Shown here piece by piece: positions 24,983 through 33,934 of a stretch of DNA of 64,000 bases (the first letter of the stretch is position 1; every line of letters begins with the position of its first letter). The DNA comes from a virus. The stretch is taken from the IMG/VR virus record IMGVR_UViG_3300032093_000087, positions 1 through 64,000 of that record. The stretch is one strand, 5' to 3'. A program made the position numbers and the translations under genes. The notes beneath the pieces are model-generated. The model had not been told where the DNA came from, made no database searches, and saw only the letters and a list, made by a program, of their open reading frames with translations.

Positions 24983-26176
24983 ATGAAATTAGTGTTAACC
25001 GAATCACAATTAGACTATATTATTGAACAAACCTTTAAACCATCATCAAGACTTAGTTCTATTGGTATTGAAAGGGTACTTAAAACTTATACTAATCCGA
25101 TTTCCGATGGTTATAATTACAGATTGATTAAAACCTATTCAAACCCACTCTCTAACACTCCTAATGATTCATATGGTTTAAATGATCAAAATTATGGTAG
25201 GTTTTGGTACCAAAGATTAAACCGTACAAACTCGTTAGCCTATAGAAACGCCACCGAATCCTGGGGTGGGGATAACTCGACGTATCCATTCATCACAAAT
25301 GTCGACACAATCAATAAATTAAACATTAAGTTGTTCCCACAGTCAAGTGGATCAAAAATTGATCCGAGATTATTACCTCGACAGTCCGACACAATAGATT
25401 CAAAATATGAATATATTCCGAAACAACCTAAACAAAAACCTTATGTTTCTAACTGGAGTTGGCATGACGCTGCACCAATATTACAAGTAGCGTCACTTTT
25501 TATTCCTGTTGTCGGTCCACTTCTTGCGGTTGGTATTGGTGCGTCTGACGCTGCCGTTTATTATTCCGAGGGAAAAAATGAGGAAGCTGCTTTATCAATG
25601 ATGTTATTAGCTTTACCTGGAGTTTCAAAAATACCAGGAGTTAAGGACATCGGTAAAGATACAATAAAGTCCATAGTTTCAAAAATAGGAACATCAAAGG
25701 TTCTGACGAAACTTGAAACTAGCACGGTAGGTAAAATCGCGAAAAACGCTAAGTCTTTAAGAGACGAGATGACTAACTTTATATCATCCACATCATCAAA
25801 ACCAACTGTTCAACAATCCATGAAAGCTGGTAAATCGGAAGTTCTCAAGAAAGTTAAAGATAACATTAAATCAAATGTTTTTGGTGAATATGGTGGATTT
25901 ATCACAAGACCAAAAGAAGGTTTAATTGACAATATTGTTAAATACACAAAACCATATTTAAAATCACTAAAAAGTAGGTATGGTGCTCCAGTGTCTCTTA
26001 GCAGTCTAAACTCAGTAATTAAAAGTAGTGCGGATAATAAATACCTTTACACTAAAAACGGAACTGACATTTACTGGACAAAAGCAAAAGAAAATACCCC
26101 TTGGACTAAATTTAACCCCAGTAACAACGCAAGGGTCGCTAATGTTTGGGACAACTTACCGGTAGTTACCTCCTAA
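24983..26176 (+). CDS. Leader-bearing protein with toxin-carrier-like hydrophobic domain
   Basis: 397 residues starting MKLVLTESQLDYIIEQ, a class-2 leader. The first 140 residues are Asn/Ser/Tyr-rich. Near residues 165-225 is APILQVASLFIPVVGPLLAVG, then GASDAAVYYSEGK and a second hydrophobic part. This pattern resembles the pre-toxin segment that precedes polymorphic toxin tips. The basic C-terminal 150 residues match nothing known to me. A packaged effector is a possibility. Terminator follows on the other strand. Confidence 0.7.
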   Translation: MKLVLTESQLDYIIEQTFKPSSRLSSIGIERVLKTYTNPISDGYNYRLIKTYSNPLSNTPNDSYGLNDQNYGRFWYQRLNRTNSLAYRNATESWGGDNSTYPFITNVDTINKLNIKLFPQSSGSKIDPRLLPRQSDTIDSKYEYIPKQPKQKPYVSNWSWHDAAPILQVASLFIPVVGPLLAVGIGASDAAVYYSEGKNEEAALSMMLLALPGVSKIPGVKDIGKDTIKSIVSKIGTSKVLTKLETSTVGKIAKNAKSLRDEMTNFISSTSSKPTVQQSMKAGKSEVLKKVKDNIKSNVFGEYGGFITRPKEGLIDNIVKYTKPYLKSLKSRYGAPVSLSSLNSVIKSSADNKYLYTKNGTDIYWTKAKENTPWTKFNPSNNARVANVWDNLPVVTS

Positions 26177-26180
26177 ATAA

Positions 26181-26203
26181 AAAAACCCGGACAAAATCCG
26201 GGC
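26181..26203 (-). terminator. Terminator after small lipoprotein gene
   Basis: CCCGGA-TTTTG-TCCGGG on the minus strand followed by seven T. Confidence 0.75.
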
Positions 26204-26228
26204 CTGTATTTGGTTATGTAAAATCCTA

Positions 26229-26510
26229 TTAATTATGAATCAGGATTTTTCTAGTCTCAACAACATCACCATTTGATTTAAATATGAACTTGTAGTTACC
26301 TGGGGGGTAATTGTGTATTGTCATTTCGTTTGTCCCAGAACAAGGAACTTTCGGGACTAATAGAGTGTCGGATGAGTACACATCAAATGTGTCCGCTTTA
26401 TCCGAATCCCAGGAAAGGGTAACCTTATCCTCAGAACGGTACTCGGTAATGTTCATTGTTTTACAGGAGAACAAAGAAAACCCAATTAAAATTAAACTGT
26501 ATTTTTTCAT
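26229..26510 (-). CDS. Lipoprotein (93 aa)
   Basis: MKKYSLILIGFSLFSCK is a lipoprotein signal with lipobox LFSC (Cys16). The mature part, with VTLSWDSDKADTFDVY and YPPGNYKFIF, looks like a single fibronectin-III-like beta domain. Probably exported to the host outer membrane or periplasm. It follows the 102-residue gene and ends at a terminator. Confidence 0.8.
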   Translation of the reverse strand: MKKYSLILIGFSLFSCKTMNITEYRSEDKVTLSWDSDKADTFDVYSSDTLLVPKVPCSGTNEMTIHNYPPGNYKFIFKSNGDVVETRKILIHN

Positions 26511-26513
26511 ATT

Positions 26514-26822
26514 TTAGTTATATAAGATTTCATAGTTGTTATTGAAGATCTCCGGTGATTTAAACCCGGTTTTTAATATCGATCTTTTTACCACAAACAT
26601 TTGTTCAATTAGGTGAACACGATGGCAAAGTAACTCACTTAATGTGTTTTTCATTGACCCTTTTATTAAGTCATAATTATCAATCAACATCTCAAGTCGA
26701 ATGGATAAATCAATTCCATCTGAATAAATCATGAATAGGGAATCTTGATCATAATTATCGACTAACGTTTTGGAGTCGTGTTTGATCGAGTAAAATACGG
26801 ATGAGAATACTTCGTTATACAT
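26514..26822 (-). CDS. Hypothetical protein (102 aa)
   Basis: A helical soluble protein beginning MYNEVFSSVFYSIKHD. First gene after a host-type promoter at 26848-26877 and 4 bp before the lipoprotein gene, so the two form an operon. No family recognised. Confidence 0.65.
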   Translation of the reverse strand: MYNEVFSSVFYSIKHDSKTLVDNYDQDSLFMIYSDGIDLSIRLEMLIDNYDLIKGSMKNTLSELLCHRVHLIEQMFVVKRSILKTGFKSPEIFNNNYEILYN

Positions 26823-26847
26823 ATCACAATAATTTAAGATTATGTGA

Positions 26848-26877
26848 CAAATATAACTGTTTTTTTTTAATTCACAA
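26848..26877 (-). promoter_or_regulatory. Bacteroidota-type promoter
   Basis: Minus-strand TTG, 19-nt spacer, TATATTTG; drives the 102-residue protein and the lipoprotein. Confidence 0.65.
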
Positions 26878-26885
26878 AATTTTTA

Positions 26886-27320
26886 TTAAAAATCTTCTTC
26901 GGTTTCTTCACTATCGTAATCAAGTTGACATGATATTGGTGTGTCAATAACCTTCCATCTACGGTGATCAATCCCCTCCGACAATTCATACTCCTCCTCA
27001 TCACGTAACATTTCATCAATAATCTCATAAGTTCTTTCCAGGTGATCACAAATATAATCCCTAACATATTCGAATGTCGGTCCGGATACTGGTAGTTCAG
27101 CTATAATCATTTCATCACCCCACTGTTCACAAACTAAAACAGACCCAAATCTTTTAAATTCTAGATCAGTTGTTTTACTTTGAGCTATTTTAATCTTACA
27201 ATTCTCACCGGTCCTTGGGTGGGTATATTTTAGATCTTCCTCAGAGTAATTACTTTCTGAGATGACTTTTTTTATTAATTTGATTAATTCAGATTCAGTT
27301 AATCTAACTTTACGTACCAT
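26886..27320 (-). CDS. Leader-bearing protein, class 1
   Basis: 144 residues starting MVRKVRLTESELIKLIKK then VISES, a canonical class-1 leader with predicted processing after I-S-E near residue 21. The mature part is acidic with two Cys (ENCKIK and VLVCEQWGDE). Function unknown. A GATATTTATTATAAAA motif lies in front. Confidence 0.75.
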   Translation of the reverse strand: MVRKVRLTESELIKLIKKVISESNYSEEDLKYTHPRTGENCKIKIAQSKTTDLEFKRFGSVLVCEQWGDEMIIAELPVSGPTFEYVRDYICDHLERTYEIIDEMLRDEEEYELSEGIDHRRWKVIDTPISCQLDYDSEETEEDF

Positions 27321-27353
27321 TTTGATATTTTATAATAAATATCAAGTGATTCA

Positions 27354-27467
27354 CTAATTTTCAACTGATGGGGGTTGGGTGTTATTAATCTCCCATAAAT
27401 ATTTTTGATAATCTTCAGAATTTATAAACTCTTCATGTATTTCTTGTATGATATCTTCACTACACAT
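27354..27467 (-). CDS. Small acidic protein (37 aa)
   Basis: Encodes MCSEDIIQEIHEEFINSEDY and ends NNTQPPSVEN. It overlaps the last 8 bp of the upstream DUF2927-like gene, suggesting coupling. Moderate-to-low confidence because of size. Confidence 0.5.
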   Translation of the reverse strand: MCSEDIIQEIHEEFINSEDYQKYLWEINNTQPPSVEN

Positions 27468-28155
27468 TGTATAAAAGTTTTATTAGTTTAACATCAATAT
27501 TTGAATATTCGAATACTTCGTTCCCTCCCTGATAAAAACAACTTTCGGGGTATAACCAACTATCGTTATAAAAACCCAATGATTGGGTTATTTCTTCACG
27601 TATAGCGTCTCTAATGTCATTGTCACTATCCTGTTTTGGTAAATTTATAAAAATCCTAGATGATTTTATTTCATCCGATCTTCCGGTTTTAGTCATAAAG
27701 AACCCCTCACAATTTTTAAGTTTATTGATACGTCTTAAGTCTGGATTTTGGGATATGAAAGAATTATAATCACCAAAATAAATGGTCATATTGGACTCAC
27801 TTTCATCCTTGACGACTGAAAAATTTATGGGGTCAATTAAGTCATTTAAGTCCATAATTACCCTGTTAACCTCATCCAACATGAACTGTTTATAATCCCC
27901 ATGAATATAAAGTCTAACATTTTTTTTATATTTTTTTGGTGACTTACGTAGTCTTGAATTTAATTCACTTTTAAGACATATCTCATTGAAATACTTCATG
28001 GTCTCCGGATCCGAAGTGTATTTAGTCCCCTCGTCGTTTGAAGTCCTAATGGTTTCAGTATCATTTAACATCCGATCAAACTTTCTAAAATATTTTTTAG
28101 GTGTGACCATGACAATTAAGAAACAAACGGTAAATACAATTAAAAAATTTTTCAT
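27460..28155 (-). CDS. DUF2927-like protein with signal/anchor
   Basis: 231 residues. Residues 5-19 form a signal or membrane anchor (LIVFTVCFLIVMVTP). The C-terminal part REEITQSLGFYNDSW then YPESCFYQ matches DUF2927, a family with a degenerate zincin-like motif (here REEITQ in place of HExxH). Probably secreted to the envelope. Role unknown. Confidence 0.75.
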   Translation of the reverse strand: MKNFLIVFTVCFLIVMVTPKKYFRKFDRMLNDTETIRTSNDEGTKYTSDPETMKYFNEICLKSELNSRLRKSPKKYKKNVRLYIHGDYKQFMLDEVNRVIMDLNDLIDPINFSVVKDESESNMTIYFGDYNSFISQNPDLRRINKLKNCEGFFMTKTGRSDEIKSSRIFINLPKQDSDNDIRDAIREEITQSLGFYNDSWLYPESCFYQGGNEVFEYSNIDVKLIKLLYNV

Positions 28156-28177
28156 TGTTATGGGTTTATTTAGTTAG

Positions 28178-28251
28178 TGATCCCGGATGGATTCGAACCA
28201 TCGACCTACTGCTTAGAAGGCAGTTGCTCTATCCAGCTGAGCTACGGGACC
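28178..28251 (-). tRNA. tRNA-Arg (UCU)
   Basis: Acceptor GGTCCCG / CGGGATC, D-arm AGCTCAGCTGGATAGAGC, anticodon arm ACTGC-CTTCTAA-GCAGT (UCU), T-arm GATGG-TTCGAAT-CCATC. Decodes AGA/AGG, frequent in this AT-rich genome; separate from the main cluster. Confidence 0.94.
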
Positions 28252-28257
28252 ATATTG

Positions 28258-28434
28258 TTATATCTTTCTTACTTCGTATTTGTGACCAGAATCAGAGTTT
28301 AATTCAAAAATTTCCCTCATTTTTTCAGCTTCCTCAATAGTATCAAACTCCCAGATTTCACTTTCAGAGTTTAATATAATAACCGGTAAACGTTTTGTTT
28401 TGTCGGTCTTAACGTGTTTAATTATAACATACAT
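28258..28434 (-). CDS. Small protein (58 aa)
   Basis: Encodes MYVIIKHVKTDKTKRLPVII and ends HKYEVRKI, with an amphipathic EEAEKMREIFEL helix; resembles small phage beta-alpha proteins that carry a short Ile/Glu-rich domain. It is preceded by a full host-type promoter and followed by tRNA-Arg, so they may be co-transcribed. Function unknown. Confidence 0.7.
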   Translation of the reverse strand: MYVIIKHVKTDKTKRLPVIILNSESEIWEFDTIEEAEKMREIFELNSDSGHKYEVRKI

Positions 28435-28451
28435 AATTTGACTATTTATGA

Positions 28452-28482
28452 CAAATATAAATGGTTTTATTTATTAAAACAA
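28452..28482 (-). promoter_or_regulatory. Bacteroidota-type promoter
   Basis: Minus-strand TTG, 20-nt spacer, TATATTTG; serves the 58-residue gene and tRNA-Arg. Confidence 0.7.
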
Positions 28483-28483
28483 A

Positions 28484-30241
28484 TTATTTTGATTTTTTAC
28501 CCAAACTAATTATTGGTAAACTTAGTCTTCTATTTGGTAAAATATTTAAAAATTGTTTACTAGTACTTGAAATTAATTTGTTGTTTGTGTTTTTTTGTGT
28601 GATCAAAATGTTGTTTGTTTTTATTTTTTTATTGTGTACATTTTGACTTGGGTTCACAATTTTATTGGGGTCGATAGGTCTATCAACCTTTCCCGTTACA
28701 TTTGTAATTAGGGGTTTATCGTTTTTTATTATTTGTTTTCTGTCAGATACGGTTTTTTTTACCTCATTTGATGTTTTTTTTTCTATTTTTGGTTCTGTAT
28801 AGTCATCTTTAAGACCTCTACCGTTACGAACATCCCTAAGTGACTCGACTAAAACCTCACTTATATATTTTTTAACTGGTATTATATTATATAACTGTTT
28901 ACATACCCTATAATCGCCATTCGTGTAAGGTTCCCAATTTACCGTATATTTGTAATGATGTATAAATCCCGCGGTATCTACCTGAGTTAACTGTGGTTCG
29001 TGACCAAATAGTTTAACATCTGGTACCGTTCTATGTGGAAACTTAACGATCCAAAAAACCATCTCATCATCAGAAGTAATATTACTCATTATTTTGGATA
29101 ATGCGGTCTTATTAACAAATTGATTATCATCATCCAAGTAGAGTATGAAACCCCCAACAACCTCATTTCTAAGGTCATTCATATATAGGTTTGGTATGAA
29201 CTCATTACCATATTCAACACCAATTGGTTTAATACCAAAACGGTAATTATTGTAGTTATATTCCACCATTCTACACTTTTCTGGTTGTACGTATTTTTTG
29301 GATTCCCGATCATCAACACCAACAATGATATTTACATTTTTATAATCTTGTGAGTATACAGACTCAATACACCTTTTGAAAAACTTAGGTCTCCCAGACG
29401 TTCTAATTAATATGTTAACAATCGGTCTATTATCAACCCACTTATGTTTTACTAGATCAATGAGGGATTGATAATTATTTACATGACTAAAAATACCCTT
29501 ACCCAATTTATGATACCATCGATAAAATGAGTTAACATTTGGGTCAAGTTCCCTAGTTTTTTTTGAAAATATAATATTTTCACCACCAAAATAAGCTGAC
29601 ATAATTAGTTGTCCCCCATTTGAAGATACGAATTTGGAACACCCAGCGAACACCCTTAATTGGAGTTCGTTTAAACTCAAACCTGGATACATAGTGAATA
29701 ATTGGGTAAACGTTAAAACGTTTGGGTACTTAAGTAGAACGTCCTTATCATTAAACTCTAGTGGTGGTAAATGGTCATAGTATCTATCGTCATGATTTAA
29801 ATTTAAATAAACTATTTGATATTTACCTGACAACATGTTGAATAGGGTATCTAAAGTTTTTGTATCTAAGAAATTAATTGGGTCTTTACCCCACTCATTA
29901 TTATATCTATTAAAAATTACTATTGTTTCACGATCAAAAGTAATTTTTTTATCCTGGTAATAATCCTTCAGGGGGGGAGGTGTGAATTTAGACCAGTCTA
30001 GTTCACTTTTATGTATGTCAATATTAGGGAAATTTTCCCTTTTCAACTCCAGTACAGAATCCCAGGATCTTTTATTATTAATTTCAGTGTGGTTTGGACT
30101 AAAAAAGTAAAAGCACTTAGTATCAAATCCAGATATTGTGGACTCTAATTGACCGTTTACATATTGATTGTACGCTAATGGGAGTACCGACAATAATTCA
30201 TACCCAAACTCACAACATTTTGAATCTATAGTTCTATACAT
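28484..30241 (-). CDS. Two-part glycosyltransferase with shared C-terminal tail
   Basis: 585 residues. The N-terminal 260 residues look like a separate GT-B/GT61-like domain (CSKFVSSNGGQLIMSAYFGG). From about residue 270 a GT-A family-2 domain follows: VNILIRTSGRPKFF, VGVDDRES and the DxD site FILYLDDDNQF. After about residue 480 there is a Lys/Asn-rich linker, ending in LPNRRLSLPIISLGKKSK. The last segment is nearly the same as the tail of the glycosyltransferase at 30870. It may modify host polysaccharide or virion glycans. Confidence 0.78.
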   Translation of the reverse strand: MYRTIDSKCCEFGYELLSVLPLAYNQYVNGQLESTISGFDTKCFYFFSPNHTEINNKRSWDSVLELKRENFPNIDIHKSELDWSKFTPPPLKDYYQDKKITFDRETIVIFNRYNNEWGKDPINFLDTKTLDTLFNMLSGKYQIVYLNLNHDDRYYDHLPPLEFNDKDVLLKYPNVLTFTQLFTMYPGLSLNELQLRVFAGCSKFVSSNGGQLIMSAYFGGENIIFSKKTRELDPNVNSFYRWYHKLGKGIFSHVNNYQSLIDLVKHKWVDNRPIVNILIRTSGRPKFFKRCIESVYSQDYKNVNIIVGVDDRESKKYVQPEKCRMVEYNYNNYRFGIKPIGVEYGNEFIPNLYMNDLRNEVVGGFILYLDDDNQFVNKTALSKIMSNITSDDEMVFWIVKFPHRTVPDVKLFGHEPQLTQVDTAGFIHHYKYTVNWEPYTNGDYRVCKQLYNIIPVKKYISEVLVESLRDVRNGRGLKDDYTEPKIEKKTSNEVKKTVSDRKQIIKNDKPLITNVTGKVDRPIDPNKIVNPSQNVHNKKIKTNNILITQKNTNNKLISSTSKQFLNILPNRRLSLPIISLGKKSK

Positions 30242-30247
30242 TAAGAG

Positions 30248-30263
30248 TATTTATTAATAAATA
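30248..30263. promoter_or_regulatory. Palindromic divergent phage promoter motif
   Basis: TATTTATTAATAAATA is a perfect 16-bp palindrome between the divergent glycosyltransferase genes; each half gives an RTATTTATWA motif in the sense orientation of one gene. Confidence 0.55.
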
Positions 30264-30281
30264 TAGTAAATATTAATAATA

Positions 30282-30866
30282 ATGATAGACATAATAGCTG
30301 TAACATACGGACATAAAGAAATTTTAAAGTGTTTCATTAATTCAATAAAATCACAAACCAACAATAGATGGAGATTACACCTCATACATGATGGGGTAAA
30401 TAAAGAACTTGAAAATGAATTAACCAGTGAGGGTTATTTGATTAAAGATAAAATAGATTTTATACAATTCCCTAGTAGAACTGGTAATTATGGTCATGTT
30501 CTACGTAATTGGGGTTTAACTAATTTAGTTAAAAATGATTATGTCTTAATTACAAATGGTGATAACTATTACACACCTAATATGGTTGAGTTAGTTTTAA
30601 AACAAGGTGGGGACTTCATATATTTTGACTGTGTCCACTCCCACAATACACCTAAAAATACAAACAAATCTGATTATGGTCATATGATATCAAAATTGGA
30701 ACGTGGTCAAATTGACATGGGGTCTGTCGTTATCAAAACAAATTTAGCTAAAAGTGTTGGGTTTAACCATATTGACTTTGCTGCTGATTGGCATTACTTT
30801 AATGAAGTATTACAGAAAAAACCAAAAATAAGTAAAATAGATAAAATATTATTGGTACATAATTAG
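30282..30866 (+). CDS. Family-2 glycosyltransferase
   Basis: 194-residue GT-A protein: MIDIIAVTYGHKEILKCF, LHLIHDG and the DxD-like ITNGDNYYTP (about residues 87-96), then an acceptor-side DFAADWHYF. Short, single-domain, no tail and no membrane segment. It lies between two opposed glycosyltransferase genes, and ends 4 bp from the convergent one. Confidence 0.8.
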   Translation: MIDIIAVTYGHKEILKCFINSIKSQTNNRWRLHLIHDGVNKELENELTSEGYLIKDKIDFIQFPSRTGNYGHVLRNWGLTNLVKNDYVLITNGDNYYTPNMVELVLKQGGDFIYFDCVHSHNTPKNTNKSDYGHMISKLERGQIDMGSVVIKTNLAKSVGFNHIDFAADWHYFNEVLQKKPKISKIDKILLVHN

Positions 30867-30869
30867 ACT

Positions 30870-31916
30870 TTATTTAATTCTTAGATTATCACGACCCAAA
30901 TTAATGGATGGTAGATCCAATTTCCTATTTGGTTTATTTTTAAACATATTTTTTGATGTATTATTTAATGATGTATTATTTTTCTTAGTATCAATTAATT
31001 CTTGTCTATTTTTTGGGGTTAATTTATTATTTTTTACCTGTGTAGTCTCCTTAATTGGGGCAGTTTTATTCACTGAGACATAATTTATTTCTTTAACCTC
31101 AACCCGTTTTCTAGGTTCTCCGGTTTTAATTAGTCCACCAACAATGTTAATACTAGATCTGGTTGTAAGTTCTGGACTTTTTGTAAATTCCACATTACCG
31201 TTTAGTTCTGAAATGTGAATACAATTTCGAACATTTAGTTTGTCCGGATTTCCAGGTCCAACCTTTTGTTTTATAATTCTAGAATACTTACTTCGTAATA
31301 TTGATCTAAACCCAGTATCTGGTCTTGTTGTCAATCCTGAATTATGTAGTCTACGATAAAACATAATATCTTGTGTGTATAATACTGAAACTTTTGATTT
31401 ATAGATTCTATTCATGAAGTCGGAATCTGCGGCACAAATCCAAGGTTCAAAACCATTCATTGAGATAAATGTTTCTTTTCTGATTGAGAACACTCCTTCA
31501 CCGTAAGATTTTGATCTTTTTACATCTATATTTCCTGAATCGTTATTAAAGTTAAGTAATTTAGCTTTAATACATGTATATTTACTTATGTTTGAGATGG
31601 TATTACCGATCATCAATTCACCCATAATGTCATCTGAATCAAAAAACAGTAGTGTATTCGATTTTGACATTGAGGCTAAGGTATTTTTAATTGTGTACGG
31701 TCCACCATTTTCGGTGAATAGAAAAACTTTAAAATTTTCCGGTAGTTGTTTAGATTTAAAATATTCTAACGTTTTGTCACACCCATCAATCCCAAATAAT
31801 ACTTCATACTTATAACCATTACCTGAAACTAAGATAGAATCAATACACTCATCTAAATATTGTACGTTATTAAACGTTGGGATTATTATTGATACATCAT
31901 ACTGGTTATCGTTCAT
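30870..31916 (-). CDS. Family-2 glycosyltransferase with shared C-terminal tail
   Basis: 348 residues. The GT-A core has DVSIIIPTFNNVQYL, the DxD site LLFFDSDDIMG (about residues 91-101) and AADSDFMNRIY. From about residue 265 a Lys/Asn/Thr-rich linker leads to KPNRKLDLPSINLGRDN, matching the tail of the 28484-30241 protein. No signal peptide. Target unknown. Confidence 0.8.
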   Translation of the reverse strand: MNDNQYDVSIIIPTFNNVQYLDECIDSILVSGNGYKYEVLFGIDGCDKTLEYFKSKQLPENFKVFLFTENGGPYTIKNTLASMSKSNTLLFFDSDDIMGELMIGNTISNISKYTCIKAKLLNFNNDSGNIDVKRSKSYGEGVFSIRKETFISMNGFEPWICAADSDFMNRIYKSKVSVLYTQDIMFYRRLHNSGLTTRPDTGFRSILRSKYSRIIKQKVGPGNPDKLNVRNCIHISELNGNVEFTKSPELTTRSSINIVGGLIKTGEPRKRVEVKEINYVSVNKTAPIKETTQVKNNKLTPKNRQELIDTKKNNTSLNNTSKNMFKNKPNRKLDLPSINLGRDNLRIK

Positions 31917-31950
31917 ACACTTAAAATTAATATCTATATATAAATAGTCC

Positions 31951-31979
31951 GAAAAAACAAAATGAGGCCAAAGACCTCA
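31951..31979 (-). terminator. Terminator after 32604-to-32077 operon
   Basis: Minus-strand TGAGG-TCTTTGG-CCTCA followed by a T-rich run. Confidence 0.7.
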
Positions 31980-32076
31980 CTCTGCTAGATAATTGAACAC
32001 CTCCCCTTTCATTAGTTGGTTTATCCTTATCCGATAACTACATCAGATAAGTTTCGTAAAACCAAAGCTCATCAAC
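31980..32076 (-). ncRNA. Structured 3-prime UTR or small RNA
   Basis: The 97 nt between the stop at 32077 and the terminator fold strongly on the minus strand. TTATCTGAT / ATCGGATAA (9 bp, 6-nt loop) is enclosed by TTGGTTT / AAACCAA. GGGGAGGTGTTCA then follows, similar to GAGAGGTGTTCAC in inter-tRNA spacer 2. Could be a 3-prime-derived small RNA. Confidence 0.45.
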
Positions 32077-32604
32077 TTATAAAGCTTTTGAAGCTCCGGA
32101 AATAACATCTTTAAACACCCCAAATCCCTTACTCAAAATGGGACAAATTACTGGGTTTATTTTTTCTTCTAATTTATTAACAATATCACTATCAGCAACG
32201 GATTCAACGACGGTTTGTTGTAAGAACACTAAAAACATGTTGTTAAAACCTTTTTCATATCTCCATTTATCTATGAATGACGCTATTATTGATTTAGCTA
32301 ATAGTCCAGTCGTAAAAGAACAATCCGTAAATACCTTACCATAGTCAGCGAAGTTTAAACTCGCAAAAGCGTTTTCAAAAACAACCGCGGTCCAGGTATT
32401 TGGATTAATACCAATCTTAGCTAATAACCATCTAACAATTTCCTTTTTTATTGTTTGACCAAAACCAAGACCAGCTTTATCGACCAAAGACCCGAACATG
32501 TCTTTAAGACCAGCTCCAATTTCTTCTTCCGTCAACCCTCTAGATCTCCAGTAGTGGACTTCAGTTAAAATGTCATCAATTATATGTGATGTATCCTCTT
32601 CCAT
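32077..32604 (-). CDS. Hypothetical protein, hydrophobic helices (175 aa)
   Basis: Begins MEEDTSHIIDDILTEVHYWRS. Contains Gly/Phe-rich amphipathic segments (FGSLVDKAGLGFGQ, NPTWTAVVFENAF-like region and FLVFLQQTVVESV). It is the last gene of the 36912-to-32077 operon of large leader-type proteins. DILTEV resembles a leader cleavage site, weakly. Function unknown. Confidence 0.65.
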   Translation of the reverse strand: MEEDTSHIIDDILTEVHYWRSRGLTEEEIGAGLKDMFGSLVDKAGLGFGQTIKKEIVRWLLAKIGINPNTWTAVVFENAFASLNFADYGKVFTDCSFTTGLLAKSIIASFIDKWRYEKGFNNMFLVFLQQTVVESVADSDIVNKLEEKINPVICPILSKGFGVFKDVISGASKAL

Positions 32605-32605
32605 A

Positions 32606-33910
32606 TTATTTTCTACGTCTTTTAAATTCTTCTAATAAATTTTTCTTAACAACATATCCAATTGGGTCTACTGATTTTGTTTTTTTACCTTTAATGGCTT
32701 CAAGTACAAACTTATTTATTGTGTAATCCAATGTATTTGACATTTTTACAGATTCCATTAAATTTTCATTAAACGTACCAATCCCAAATTGTGTGTCAAC
32801 ATCATTTAATAAGTCCTCAAATTCTTTTTTTAACCCAAGACCAAGGATATTCACTGTTTTGTTATAAGCCCCAAGTGTATTACATCTGTGAGCGATATAT
32901 CTATTTGTGAAAACAGTTTTAAATGATTGACATTTTTGTCTATCAACTAATTTACCTTTTTGATATTTACACGAATATAAAAATCTAACAGCTTCCCTAC
33001 ATTGACCCATGTCAGAAGCGTTTTTATCTATCTTAGTCCTTTCACCAGCTTCTGGACAAAACATTGTCCATGAACCCTTTTTTAACCCCGTGTTAGGATC
33101 GTTTATTGTTACTTTTAATTTTTCGTAAGTAATCCCTGGAGGGAATTTTTGTGCCGTTGGGAATAAACCCTTAGCTGTTATACAATATTGGTAAGTATCG
33201 TCTTTTATACTTGGAATTTTTGTGGTTAATTTAGGACTCATGTCCGCGATATAATTTGTAACATCGAGTACTTGGTCAGGGGTCGCGTTCATTAGTCCCT
33301 TCCTAATCCAAATATACATGGTATTAGGTGGGAAATTTTTAAAAGATTCACCAATACTGTTTATTTTAGTAACGTCAAGTTTATCAAATTCTTGTTCACT
33401 ATACCCAGTTGGTGGGTGTTGTGAGTAAACAGCACCTACGGTATCAGCGTAGTTTTGTAATTGAAGTTGTTGTTCAGGTGACAAATCAACTTTATTCAAG
33501 TCACTAACCTCAGCAAAAGCGTTTTTACATCCCCAAGTTCTCCCACTATTAACCTTTATATATGTTTTTCCACTATCAGGAGTGACACATAGTTGGAAGT
33601 GTGTCAATCCATTGGTGTCTGGATTTGGGTTTGTCGCGGTGTCTTTGGAACCAAAAAAATAAACTGTTGTAGTTCCCGTGGTCCCAACAGAGTAATTTGT
33701 TAGTTCACTTACACCACAAGCTGTGGCTAAATCTTTAGTAGCTACCATCATATCACTAATTGGATACCCTTTAGATTTAAAACAGGATGGGTCTTTAATT
33801 GCGTGCTGTAAAACGGATTTTGGGTCGTTTACATTAACTTTTTGTGTTACTTCTTTCCCAGTTTCATCTACTTCAAGTAAAACTCTTCTAACTAATTTAT
33901 CAATGTTCAT
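32606..33910 (-). CDS. Leader-bearing large protein, class 1
   Basis: 434 residues starting MNIDKLVRRVLLEVDETG, a class-1 leader with predicted processing after L-L-E. The body has scattered Cys in pairs (CFKSKGY, TACGVS, CKYQKGKLVDRQKC), Pro/Thr loops and an AYN-rich C-terminus ending in a Lys/Arg patch. Last part, MESVKMSNTLDYTINKFV, looks amphipathic. Function unknown; probably packaged. Confidence 0.72.
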   Translation of the reverse strand: MNIDKLVRRVLLEVDETGKEVTQKVNVNDPKSVLQHAIKDPSCFKSKGYPISDMMVATKDLATACGVSELTNYSVGTTGTTTVYFFGSKDTATNPNPDTNGLTHFQLCVTPDSGKTYIKVNSGRTWGCKNAFAEVSDLNKVDLSPEQQLQLQNYADTVGAVYSQHPPTGYSEQEFDKLDVTKINSIGESFKNFPPNTMYIWIRKGLMNATPDQVLDVTNYIADMSPKLTTKIPSIKDDTYQYCITAKGLFPTAQKFPPGITYEKLKVTINDPNTGLKKGSWTMFCPEAGERTKIDKNASDMGQCREAVRFLYSCKYQKGKLVDRQKCQSFKTVFTNRYIAHRCNTLGAYNKTVNILGLGLKKEFEDLLNDVDTQFGIGTFNENLMESVKMSNTLDYTINKFVLEAIKGKKTKSVDPIGYVVKKNLLEEFKRRRK

Positions 33911-33934
33911 ATCATTTGTTTTTATTTTTCTTTA

